Source: Zizania palustris (taxonomy: Eukaryota; Streptophyta; Magnoliopsida; Poales; Poaceae). Taken from it: a DNA stretch of 64,000 nucleotides. The notes beneath the pieces were generated by a model, which saw only the letters and a list, made by a program, of their open reading frames with translations, did not search any database and had not been told where the DNA came from. This document shows positions 45,851-56,662 of this stretch, piece by piece. A program made the position numbers and the translations under genes. The stretch is from assembly GCA_019279435.1 (NCBI GenBank), contig JAAALK010000699.1:1-64000 (forward strand), written 5' to 3'. Numbering within the stretch: the stretch's first letter is position 1; the number at the start of each line of letters is the position of its first letter.

Positions 45851-47080
45851 AGAAATCCAAGTCAAAGGGCCGATCGGAAAGTTCAGCGACAAGTGTTTAC
45901 ATTTGTGTTGCTAGATGACGTATTATATTGCCGAACTATTGATGGAGTACTTTTAAAGTGTTTAGACGATGAATAGTCCAAAGTAGCTACAGGAGAAGTC
46001 CATGAAGTGCTTTGTGGCACTCATCAGTCTGCCCAGAAAATGAGTTGGATGCTCAAAAGAGCAGGTTTCTACTGGCCGACTATAACTAAGGAATGTTTTA
46101 GATATTATAGAGGGTGTGAAGCGTGTCAGAAGTTTGGTAATATTCAGCTATCTCCTGCTTCATCACTTAACCCTATTATCAAGCCATGGTCATTCCGAGG
46201 TTGGGGTTTAGACTTCATCGGCCAAATTTATCCTCCTTCTTCAAAAGGGCATCGATTTGTGTTGATGGCAACAGATTACTTCACCAAATTGACCGAAGCC
46301 ATGCCTCTCAAGAATATGACTCACAATGAGGTAACTGATTTTATCTTGAAGCATATTATACATAGATTCGGTATTCCCCAAACTCTCACTACAGATCAAG
46401 GTACTTATTTTGTTGCTAAAGAGGTGATAGACTTTCCCTAATTTTATGGTATTAAGTTAATAAACTCTTCACCATATTATGGTTAGGCCAATGGTTAGGC
46501 CGAGTCTAGTAATAAAATCGTGATTAAGCTCATTAAGAGGAAAATAGAAGAGTTCTCGAAGAGGTGGCATTAAGTGCTTTCTGAGGCGCTATGGGCTTGT
46601 AGAGTTTCAAAGCACGGTGCTACCAAAGTTAGTCCATATGAGCTAGTATATGGGCAAGAAGCCGTTCTACCTATAGAAGTGGATCTTGGCTCTTTAAGAG
46701 TTCTACAACAAGATGGCTTATCGGTCAGTGAATATGAAACTCTTTTGAAAGACAATTTAAAAGAAGTGACCGATAAGAGGTTAAGGGCTTTAAAAGCTAT
46801 AGAGATAGACAAGAGAAGAGTAGCTAGAGCCTACAATAAGAAAGTTAAACCAAAATCGTTTCAAGTTGGTGACTTAGTTTGGAAGACGATTTTTCCCTTA
46901 GGCACTAAGAGCCTAAAATTTGGTAAGTGGTCACCTAGTTGGGAAGGCACTTTCAAAATAGTCAAAATCGCTCCAAGTAATGCATATTTGCTAGAATCTC
47001 TACAAGGAGAGCGGTTTCGAAGAGCTTTGAATGACAGGTACTTCAAAAAGTATTACCCGGGTGTGTGGCAAACTTATTGA
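45851..47080 (+). pseudogene. integrase of element E
   Basis: HQSAQKMSWMLKRAGFYWPT and YYRGCEACQKFGN give the zinc finger; LDFIGQIYPPSSKGHRFVLM, ATDYFTKLTEAMPLKNMTHN and TLTTDQGTYF the core. The C-terminal half is open at 46574-47080 (ATKVSPYELVYGQEAVLPIE; SPSWEGTFKIVKIAPS). Breaks near 45976, 46440-46510 and 46571. Confidence 0.88.
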
Positions 47081-47150
47081 AAGTGTTGACAGACCGATAT
47101 GGAAGGTATCGTCTTTAGCTCGTTATGCTTTTAGTTCACATAGTTCACTA

Positions 47151-47167
47151 AAAGGCAGGGGAGCATG
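47151..47167 (+). promoter_or_regulatory. polypurine tract of element E
   Basis: AAAGGCAGGGGAGCATG directly before the LTR. Confidence 0.72.
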
Positions 47168-48436
47168 TGTTGATAGCAAAAAATGGCATTAAATGATCAA
47201 GATTGTCAAAATATCAATTTTGGTATTTCGGGCCAAAAATACACATGTCTTGGATCGGGCTGAAGCCCTACAGGGCCGAAGGCCCATTGAGCTTTGGGCT
47301 TTAGAAGTCTTCCAGCAGGCCTACTACCTTCGGCCCGAGGAGCAGGCTTCGGTAGGCCCTGCTGAAGGCCCACTTCGGCCTGATTTCTAGAGATAGAGTT
47401 TGAGTTCGATTCTGGCTAATTTTATCCCTACGCGTGATTAGGCTGAATCCTACTAGATTAAGCTTAGAGATTAGAAGACTAGCCCCTATAAATATAGGGT
47501 TGAGGCAGGTTCATTAACCCCACCAACACAAATCAATCACAAAGCCCTAGCTTTGAACCGTACCTTCACTTTTATTTTACTTTTCTGCAACCTTCGTGGG
47601 TTTGCCTGGAAGCCCTCCACTGGCCACGCCGAAACCGTGGTAAGCCTTGTTACTTCACTCGAGAAGTACCCTTTAATATACGTAACAGATTGCTATCACC
47701 ATGTTACTTCACCAGTGAAATATCCGTTAATCTACGTAACCGATTGCTACCTTCGTTTCCCTGCTGCAACACTTAGCAGATTCGGTCGCTAGGCCGAATT
47801 GAAACTTGATCTCTGTTCTATTGCAGGTTTACATGCTCGGAGCCACTTCGCTGGAGGTGTCCGGAGCGAGGAGACTGGTTTCGGAGGCTGCCAGAACACC
47901 CTTCAGTGGGAACACTGCTTCGACTACCCGTGCCGGACCATCAGGCTTAGTTACAAGAGGCTTTGTCACTTTTGTACTCCGCGTTAGACGAAGTCACGTC
48001 AGCACATTGTGTTTGAGATATTTTGTCATGTCCAAGATTTCGCACCGAACCCGTTGTTCAGAGGTGATTTTGCGTCGAGATCTATTCGGAGCCTGCCTTC
48101 GGTCAGATCAGTACGAACGCCGAAGACTACCTTCGGCAAGACCCTTCGCATTAAACGCCGAAGGTACCCTTCGCTAAAACCGTTTGCACGGTACACTTCA
48201 AATCAGTCAGGCTCCGGTCAGCTTGCTGATTTATTTTATTTAATATATTTCTTTTTGGCTAATTGGATTATTTATGTGAGATCTGATTGTCTGGCGATTC
48301 CACCCCCTTTGCCACTGTTAAGGGTAGTCAGAACGCAACGTCAGTGTTGTGTTACGCTTAGGCTTGTCCCTAAGTATCCACACACTTTTGGATCGTCGAA
48401 CTGACCGAAGTGCGGGAGCACGTTTTCATGTCAACT
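47168..48436 (+). repeat. 3' LTR of element E (1,269 bp)
   Basis: TGTTGATAGC to GTCAACT, where the final A seems to have become T. TATA box at 47487 (TATAAATATA). Contains an extra small duplication near 47650-47750 (CGTAACAGATTGCTA / CGTAACCGATTGCTA) not in the 5' copy. Confidence 0.9.
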
Positions 48437-48441
48437 CATAT
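48437..48441 (+). other. target-site duplication CATAT, right copy
   Basis: Matches 34579-34583. Confidence 0.85.
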
Positions 48442-50490
48442 TTCTAAGTATATTTTGAGTTATTATGCACTAAATTGAAATAATTTTTTTTAAAAAATAG
48501 ATATGATATGATACATAATAGTTTTTTAATTATAAAAAAATCAAATAAAGTCCATAAAACATGAGACTTATCATGGTGTTATGATATGATACATAGATAC
48601 TGTGATAAAAAATTAAAAATGTTTTGAGAAAGTTGTTATATAGGATATTAAGAAACTCGAGAATATCCAAGGAGAAGATATGTTTTAGTGAATGAATAGG
48701 TTATATTTGAAAGCAATTTGATGATTAGATATTTGTTTGTACTTGAAATTTTTTATACATTTAAAATATAACATAATTTATCTAATGCAAAAAATTAGTA
48801 TTTTTTATGTTAGTTAACTATTTTCATTTAATTAAGTGTATTTCTAGGATTTAAATAAAATAGGTCTAATTTGAACTGCAAGTGCATGAAATAATAAACA
48901 AAAACTTATAAAAAATATAGTCATGTTTTAAAGTCTATTTTTAGTTCTTATCTACTGAATTGAATGAAATTTTGAACAATATTGTTTGCGACACTCGATA
49001 AACAACATGGAGCTTAATAGTATATTGTACTTGTGATGGTGTTATGATATGATATGAAGATACTTTGATTAAAATTTTAAAATGTTTCGATAAAGTTATC
49101 ACGTAGAGTATTTATAAATCGAAAATTTTGAGATGAGGTATTAGGGTTTAGAGAAAAAATGAGATAGGTTCGAAAGCAAATTGATGATTAAATCTTTCTT
49201 TAAACATGAAACTATTTTTACAAACAAAATACAACATATATTACCCTATGATTATTTTGTAGTTTTTTTAGCTCAGTTAGCTATTTTTAATTTATTAATT
49301 GTATTTCTACGATTTAAATTGAATCATGTCAAATTTAAACTGTAAGTGCATGAATTAAGATGGTAAATTATCCAAAAAACATATTCATGTTTTTATCTAG
49401 TTTTATGTATTACCCACTACTGTTTAATAAAATTTGTTAAGAAAAGAATGAAAAATAAATTTAATAAAATTTAAAAAAATAAAAAAATGTTTCTCGAGTG
49501 ACATACTTCAGACACTCGGCAAACATGAATATTTGTCGAGTGTTGCACTTGACAAAGAAAAAATTCGTGTCCTGCCATTTTTCCCGTGCTTTTTTGACTC
49601 TCCGGCATTTTTTTGCTCTCCCTCCTTTAAATTACCTTCTCCCCAACACACACTGCACCTCCCCCACCACCGTTCGTCCTCTCTCCACCACCCCTATATC
49701 GTCGGTCCCTCGTCGCCACATTGCCGCCCCCGCCATTCCCGTTGTTGGCCCTCGCCTCACCCCTAGCGGCGCCGTGCTCCGTCCCCGCCCATCACCGCAA
49801 GTCCTGGTGGAGCCCGCCCTTCCCAGCCGTTACCACCCATCTTGTCGATACCCGGTCGTCCCCGCCCGTCCTGGCGCCAGCTAGCCTGTCCACGACGTGG
49901 CGTCGGTCGTGCCCCGCCCGTCCCGGCGCCGTCCATCCCTAGCCGTCCCCACTCGTCCCGGCTCCCCTCCCACTGGCGCCCGCACGTCCCCCCACATCCT
50001 GGCGTTGTCCCGACGCGTGGCAGCCATCCCGTCCATGATGCGGCACCGCGCTGTGCCGGCCCAGCCTATACCCTCCCGTCTCGGTACACCCCTCCCCCCC
50101 GGCGATGCTTGCCCGTCTATCCCCGCCACGCCCACCACGTGTTCTACGAAATGACGTCATGCATGTGTCTTGTTTTTTTTATTTTCAGTTTTTCTCTTCG
50201 TCGAGTTCCTAATTTTGACACTCGGCAAACCCGTCTGTGAATGCACCGTGAACTTAGTTTTTTTTGCCAAGTGCAGTTGTTAGCACTCGACGAAGGGTTC
50301 ACTGAGTGCCTGAGTAAAAACACTCGGCAAACTCTGGTTCACCGAGGTAATATTTGCCGTGTACTGTTTGCCTAGTGCAACGCTCGATGAACCCTTCGCC
50401 GAGTGCAACACTCGGTGAACCCTTCGCAGATTATTTTTTGGGTTCGCTAAGTATTTATGACACTCGGCAAACTAATGCTTTCCCGTAGTG
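48442..50490. mobile_element. right part of CACTA 2 (ACTCGGCAAA type)
   Basis: 48442-49480 is AT-rich with internal similarity between about 48440-48930 and 49020-49400 and no gene. Then come GACACTCGGCAAAC-type motifs near 49510, a GC-rich segment (49600-50150), and dense GCCGAGTG / CACTCGGC motifs to the terminus TTTCCCGTAGTG at 50479-50490, the inverse of CACTACGGGAAA. No transposase is seen, so this looks like a non-autonomous or deleted copy. Confidence 0.75.
49600..50150. other. GC-rich, Pro/Arg-rich segment inside CACTA 2
   Basis: All plus-strand frames give Pro/Ser/Arg/His low-complexity peptides (HHRSSSLHHPYIVGPSS). It could be a captured gene fragment or an element leader like those in CACTA 1. 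I see no domain. Confidence 0.4.
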
Positions 50491-51515
50491 TATCTAGGTG
50501 CTACAATATATCTTGTTTGATTTATCTGTTAATTTAATTAGGTTAACTACTTCTCGAAAGGTCATCTGAATTAACACAATTTATAATGCAAACAACTGAA
50601 TGAAAAAAAATACAAAAAGGTTAGAAAATACGTATATGGCGGCACATATATTTAAAAATAAATTATTTAGAAATTTTGACTAATATTTAAGCTAAAACAT
50701 ATTTGCGTAATGTTTATTTTATATTTGTTGATGGTATATCATAAAATATACTAAATGGCAAAGTTCAAACCATATCAAAGAAATAAATGGCACGTATTTC
50801 CGAGGAGTACTCAAACTTTATCCTGGTATGCATGTAGTCCATATATAAAAATAAAATAAAAAAAGGATGGGTATAGGAAGGTGCGCCGTAGTATCCATTT
50901 ATGCATATATTTATCAGCACTTGATATATACGCCAAAAATAAATAAACACCTAAATTGTTGACTTACCTGTGTTATAGAATAATTAACGGAAAAAACTAT
51001 ACTCATTAATTGTACACTTTGCCAAGACTTAATTAAAGTAGCGTGGATCCATGCATGCATGCGCGTGGGATACAAGAATTTACCATTTTTTTCAAATAGC
51101 ATCGTCATGTACAGTGCAAGATCGACCAAGTCTATGTGTTTCAACCTCTCGCATACATTCACATGCTTGAATTCGGATTCCTGAATTGTACGGCATGCTG
51201 TGCCGGAGAAAATTGTGTACGTAGTAGAAAATAATTAACAACTTCATTACAGGACCACGTGCCAAATATCACTAATAGAGAAGTGGGTTTTTATTTACCC
51301 CTTTTAATATATCCATTCTAATTTAAGGCGGTACTAAAAATTATCTCCAACGGTAAGAAACTATATTTTTAATATCGAACCAAATATCACTAATACAAGG
51401 AATGGTCAGCCCAACAACATCTCTGACACTAAGGATAGGATTGGTAACATGTCTTAGAGGAGCCGCTTCATGTCTAGGGGCGATGGGCTAGCATGTCCGA
51501 TAGCACTGCCCTACT

Positions 51516-51760
51516 GATCACTCGGTCGATTCAACATGATGTTGTGGCAGTGGGCTAGGCAAATGAATCGTATAAGCAGATAGTGTTTCGGTCAGATGGG
51601 CGGCTGTGCTAAGAAGAAAAACTGAAGAATGATCACTCGGTCGATTCGACATGATGTTCACGACGGATGGTTGTGGCAGTGGGCTATAGGCAAATGAATC
51701 ATATAAGCGGTTAGTGTTTCGGTCAGACGGCAGCTACGCAAAGAAGAAAAACTGAAGAAT
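51516..51760. repeat. tandem duplication of about 120 bp
   Basis: GATCACTCGGTCGATTC...GAAGAAAAACTGAAGAAT occurs twice, the second copy with a small insert (CACGACGGATGG). Confidence 0.85.
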
Positions 51761-51984
51761 ACAAACAAAATATGAGATTTTTGTGGTTAATCGATTACAT
51801 TAACATGAACTTTTATACTAGGTGGCCTTATCACCTGGTACTAAATGGTTCCCACGAAGGTTTTAGGAACCTTTTAGTACCAGCTTGGAGGCCACCCAAC
51901 ACTAAGCTTGTTAGTACAGGTTGCTCTCTTGATCCAGTACTACTGCACACGCTTTTAATACTAGTTAGGGAAATTAATCAGTTT

Positions 51985-52092
51985 GATAATAAGTTTATTA
52001 CCGGGCAGTCTCGTGACGGACGTAGTATTAAAACTCTTTAAAGTTTATTACCGGGCAGTCTCGTGACGTACGTAGTATTAAAACTTTTTATT
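51985..52092. repeat. tandem duplication of about 57 bp
   Basis: AGTTTATTACCGGGCAGTCT...GTAGTATTAAAACT twice in a row with two differences. Confidence 0.85.
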
Positions 52093-52627
52093 AATACCGG
52101 TTGTACCTAATCATGTCTTTTCTCTTCTTTTTTTGACTGTTGTAGGCGTCTTTTAGTACTAGCTTGAATTAGAATATGTATTAAAAGGGGTGGATAAAAG
52201 CCCACGTCTTCAAGTAGTGTTTAACTAAGTATGCTGGCTATATAATCGAGCAATGAAAAGCAATTTAATTTCGCTTCTTTAAAGAAAATTTTCTGTCATA
52301 AATTTGAAACATATCTACAAACATGAACCAAATGATGTGACGCACTCATGTCCATCTGCTCCACAAATCGCCGCCATACGTAATTTGATATGCGACGAAT
52401 CCATATAATTAAAATTAATCGTCGCTGATTGTATCGATTTGTTGAATGCATGCAATTTATTACGCCCTCTGCCGATTATATACTCCACATTGCACAAACG
52501 CCATGCATGCATGATGAGGTTATAAGTTAGATGCAAGTTTTATACCCATTTGATAACTTTAACCGCAGTCACATGAATAATTTATATTATATAACTCAAA
52601 ATGAATAATAGTTCGATCCATTTACAT

Positions 52628-52793
52628 ATATATATATATATACAAATGCTTTCCTACAACATGGGTGTAGAATAGTTATTCTACTACTGAGAAAAAAGTA
52701 GTACTCAATAGCTATTCTACTGAGAAAATCCACTACTAAAAGTAGTCAGTGTAGAATAGTTATTCTACACACATGATGTAGAATAGCGCTCCC

Positions 52794-52822
<29 letters not shown>
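52628..52822. mobile_element. MITE-like element between (AT)n microsatellites
   Basis: About 150 bp with TGTAGAATAGTTATTCTAC repeated and inverted, flanked by TATATATATATATATA on the left and a 28-base (TA)n on the right. Resembles the rice micron type that sits in TA repeats; identity not proven. Confidence 0.45.
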
Positions 52823-52827
<5 letters not shown>

Positions 52828-52981
52828 CATATTATATATCACAAGAAGATTATGCGTACCAGCCTTTCTTACATCAGCCATCGGAAACTTCGAAGTTTAA
52901 TCTTACTCCTGCATGCCCACAGTTAACTAACCAATGTGCGTCTGTTGAATATATTGTAATATCATACCGTTGCTAACCAAT

Positions 52982-53027
<46 letters not shown>

Positions 53028-53134
53028 TAATTGCAGTCAGCTCAGGTATTACCAGAGAACAATATTATAGTTCTACGTGCGCAGTTGCGCATCATATGTT
53101 TGTACTTATTAGCCATCCTGAGAGCTAGCCCGTC

Positions 53135-53326
53135 TATAAATACATCCTAATCGCATGCGTTAATTATCACCTCTTCTAGCTATCGATCTAGTTTTTTCGT
53201 AAAAATTAATCGAGTGCCAAGATAAGATTAGGTATCTCGATCAGCTGACACGCAATGGAGAAAGTAGCAAAGAAAACTTCGGCCTTTGCTAGCTGTGGTG
53301 ATGGCCATGGCGGTTCTTGCAGTAAT
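53135..53326 (+). pseudogene. possible 5' end of a host gene, interrupted by CACTA 3
   Basis: TATAAATA at 53135-53142, then about 110 bp of leader and ATGGAGAAAGTAGCAAAGAA at 53255. The frame reads MEKVAKKTSAFA; one base on, it reads LAVVMAMAVLAVI, like a signal-peptide core, so a one-base indel may have occurred. At 53327 the CACTA terminus begins, and its far side, with the rest of the gene, is not in the window. Product unknown. Could be chance. Confidence 0.35.
53324..53326 (+). other. CACTA 3 target-site duplication, left copy (AAT)
   Basis: Three bases before CACTACGGGACT; the right copy is not in the window, so this is inferred. Confidence 0.5.
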
Positions 53327-53830
53327 CACTACGGGACTGGGCATATTTGCCGAGTGCCTAGGGCACTCGGCGAAGTCCATAATACACTCGGCAAAGGCTT
53401 CGTCGAGTGCCATACTCGGCGAACCCCACTCGGCACTAGCCTTGTCGGCGACGTGGGGCTTCGCCGAGTGCATTTTATCGGGCACTCGGCGAAGTCTTTG
53501 CCGAGTGCAATATAGACTTCGCCGAGTTCCACGTATAGCACTCGGCAAACGTAGCCGGTTGACGGTCGGGGTGGCCGTTAACGGTGCTTCGCCGAGTGCC
53601 CTACGTGGCACTCGGCGAAGGGGGTTTGCCGAGTGCCACGGGGGGCACTCGGCGAAGGGGGCTCGGGGGGGACGTGGCACTACGGGGCTTCGCCGAGACG
53701 GGGTTTGCCGAGTGCCACGGGGGCACTCGGCGAAGGGGGCTCCGGGGGGGGGGACGTGGCACTACGGGGCTTCGCCGAGTGCCCCACGTGGAGGCACTCG
53801 GCAAAGCCTCCCCACTCGGCAAATTTTTTT
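53327..53830. repeat. left subterminal repeats of CACTA 3
   Basis: More than 20 GCCGAGTGCC / GGCACTCGGC motifs, many as GGCACTCGGCGAAG, in both orientations. 53585-53815 also has a longer unit (GGGGGACGTGGCACTACGGG) twice. Confidence 0.9.
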
Positions 53831-53859
53831 TTGTCATTTTTTTTTCATTTATTTAATGC

Positions 53860-54060
53860 ATATTTCATTCAAAAAACACATTCAATCACAAAATTTGCCC
53901 CAAAATTCACATTCAATCACATATATTCACATTCAATCACTCACATCACAGAAATCACATACGCATCACAAAAATCACATTCACATCATAAAATTAACGA
54001 TCACATCACAAATTCACGTTTACATCACAAATACAAGTTCAAGTTCGCGCTCATGGTGAC
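53860..54060. repeat. simple CACATTCAATCACA-type repeats
   Basis: Irregular repetition of CACATTCAATCACA and ACATCACAAA. Low-complexity 3' flank of TnpA. Confidence 0.6.
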
Positions 54061-56056
54061 AAGTTCAAGTTAATTAACAATTTCATAATGGCAACTCACA
54101 CCACGCCTCACAAGTTAGCATTACCACTATGCCCAGTGTGTGGAGATTGCTGCGTGTTTGATCCTGCTACCGATGGATGAAACTAAAAAAAAATAGTTAG
54201 AACAATTGTATATAACAAAAATGACAAAAACAATATTAGAAACTCACATTGCCACTCTGTGGAGTCCGTGGAGATTGTTGAGGTTGAGGAGGAAGTCCAG
54301 GCATGCCCATATGACCTGAGAAAGATCCACCCATCTGCGCAAACCACTACTGCATCTGGGTCTGCATCTCGGCTTGCATCTGAGCTTGCATCTGAGCCTG
54401 CAGCCGAGCCTCCATCTGGATCTGCCACTCGGTCCTTTGTGATCTTTCTTCATTTAGTCGGGCCTACAAAACATTAATTCACAGTCATTAACGTTCCAAA
54501 ACAAATGAATTGAAGTGTTCGATGATTGATGAAAATGAACTAACTTGTAGATCAGCAATCAGACCCATAGATGTGTCTCGGCGAGGGTGTATACCCGGAC
54601 CAGAGGTCGAGCTCCGAGCTCTCACCTCAGATAGAGAGGGGGTACTACGGGTATCAATGGTGTCGTTGCCCATCAAATATCGCCCATGTCTCTTGCCTCC
54701 TCCAGCCCTCATGACCACCTCGTCATCGATGTCATTGCGATTGGGTCATAATTGGCGCCATGCACTTCCCTTGCCATCTCTGAATAGTCTTGGAGGTGTT
54801 GATATGCATTCCGATTAGTTTACGACTCAGCGGGGTCATTTGGATTGTAAGTATTTCCTTCAACCGCCCTCCCTTTGTGAGCCAGAGCATATGCCATGAC
54901 TTGGGAGCATTCCTGACCCGCATTGGCCGTTGACTGAAACAAGAAGATAGTTAGAGTTATATTGTGCAATTAAGCAAAAAAAAGAAAATTTAACTACATA
55001 CCCATCTCGCCCTGAACTGGTCGAGGTTCAGTGAGCCTTGATGGTGTGCTGCCCCCGGCATGAGTAGGCGTCTCTGGCGGCATGCATCGTGACTGCTCTG
55101 CCACTCGGCAGAACACCACCTATCAACAATTTGGCCCCAACACTCAAGATGAGCGGCACACCACTGTGGAGGGACCTATTTGATGCAAGTGAAGTAGTTA
55201 ATGACATAATATTAAGTATTAGAAGATACACGAGAATACACTTACCATCATGTATTCCTCTCGTGTCAGAAATGTGGTCCGGGCATCCTTTTTGTTCTTC
55301 CTCTCTCGGCGGTGCTGAGCGTAGAAGTCAATAACAGCTGGAATGCGTGCCTCATAATGCATGTTGGTGACAAGCTTCTTGGTGGCTCTATCAATAACAG
55401 CGGCAGCCTGATCCGCATACCCCTCATCACATCTATAAAAATCATGCATATAGATGTAAAGAGAATGTTATGTAATCCACATGTCAATAGTATTGACACA
55501 TATATTAAGAAAATAAACTTACCCAGAGCTCAGCCCTGACTCGATCGGCTAGGTGGGCAAATTGTCTCCCTTCTCGGTCAGGGGCGTCCGGCGCACTTTC
55601 ATAGTGCCTCCATGAGTACGCCGGCTCCGTCCTTCCATCCAAAGATACCAAACCAGGGAACTTTTCCTTGATAAGAAGCCCGAGGATACCGTTTACATGG
55701 CGTGAGCACTCACGACCTCCTCGTTCAACCATAATCCAGTTCCTATCCCGATATCATTAAAAAGTATTAGTATATATTAAAAATTAAACTAACGAAAAGA
55801 ATACATTATAGACTTTCTACAGCAACTTACCTATTTCCATCGGGTCGAATGAGCGCCCGATCAGCTACTGCACTGGTCGCCTCGGGAGTGACGAAGGACC
55901 ACGCAACCACATTGCAGCCGCTTCTGTAGCCTGCTCCTCTCCCTCTGCCCCAACCTCCCCACCCTCTGCCCCCACCTCCTCCTCCTCCACCCTAGCCTGC
56001 TCCTCCTCCGCCTCATCCGGCACGTAATCATCGTCGCGACGGGATGCCGGTATATG

Positions 56057-56061
56057 GCTGG
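56057..56061 (+). other. target-site duplication GCTGG, left copy
   Basis: Matches 60976-60980. Confidence 0.85.
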
Positions 56062-56662
56062 TAATGGGGGAGTTGGTCCTAATCTTCCACTAGGTTAAGG
56101 ATAACTTGGATTGGGGGAGAATCTCGACGTTGACGATCCAAGGCTCCGGTCCGGCGGATCAAAACATTGCAATCGCTACACCACCGTCTTCGTTGGTTAT
56201 CAATCACGCAGGGCGCGATTGACCTCGCCACGAAGGCTAATTCCTGCAAGTGAACCCAAGAACACAAGCAAGAACAGGAAGGATACAAGTTGAATGCCAT
56301 CTCACAGATAAACTATGAAGAGGAGAGGTTTCACAAACGCTGATGCAGCAGCCAATCGGTCCGGTGCAGGAGCGGGATCTAAACACACAAGTGTAGATGC
56401 AAACAAAGCAAAACCTAACCCTAAAGGCGGCTGGCGTGAGTATATAAGGCGTGGACAGCCTGTAGAAGGCGTACAGACTCGAACTATGGGCTAGAAGATG
56501 TACAGACTCGGACTATGGGCCAACACGGCCCAATTCTGTCACGCAGGACTGTTTTAAACACACAGGACGGCTCGAGACTCCAAATGAGGCGAAACTAACG
56601 CCAAAAGATCCATCTTCTCCTTAGCTTTCCAAAAAGTCCAAGAACGCGCCAATCAGACTTCA
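56062..56662 (-). repeat. 3' LTR of element F, 5'-truncated
   Basis: About 600 bp, aligned with 60065-60660 with scattered substitutions. Lacks the first about 310 bp of the LTR; joined to RNase H sequence near 56662. Confidence 0.88.

Larger units (their letters stand above)
34584..48436 (+). mobile_element. complete Ty3/gypsy element E (Tat-like), hosting a solo LTR
   Basis: 5' LTR, PBS, gag, protease, RT, RNase H, a second RNase H, integrase, PPT and 3' LTR in order, bounded by CATAT duplications. 13.85 kb in all, about 10.1 kb without the solo LTR in its 5' LTR. The extra RNase H after the first is the mark of the Tat group. Same family as element B (8931-10485). Reading frames are broken throughout, so it is dead. 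Confidence 0.92.
50491..53134. other. AT-rich spacer, possibly host intergenic DNA
   Basis: No gene recognised. Holds duplicated segments (51516-51760, 51985-52090), degraded GGTACTAAA-type motifs of a transposon end (51810-51960), three (AT)n microsatellites and a small MITE-like insertion at about 52643-52795. Confidence 0.55.

Noticed and set aside
49498..50240. Several overlapping Pro-rich ORFs as a possible captured host gene
   Set aside because: All frames on both strands stay open because of GC-rich low complexity; no domain or splice pattern favours one.
50914..51162. 82-codon minus-strand ORF as a host exon
   Set aside because: No recognised domain, no partner exons and AT-rich context; not better than chance.
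53327..53830. CRISPR-like array of regularly repeated GGCACTCGGC motifs
   Set aside because: Repeats are short, in both orientations and irregularly spaced: CACTA subterminal motifs in a eukaryotic genome.
53286..54059. 257-codon plus-strand ORF across the start of CACTA 3
   Set aside because: Almost all of it is subterminal GCCGAGTG repeats; only the first about 40 bases may be host gene.
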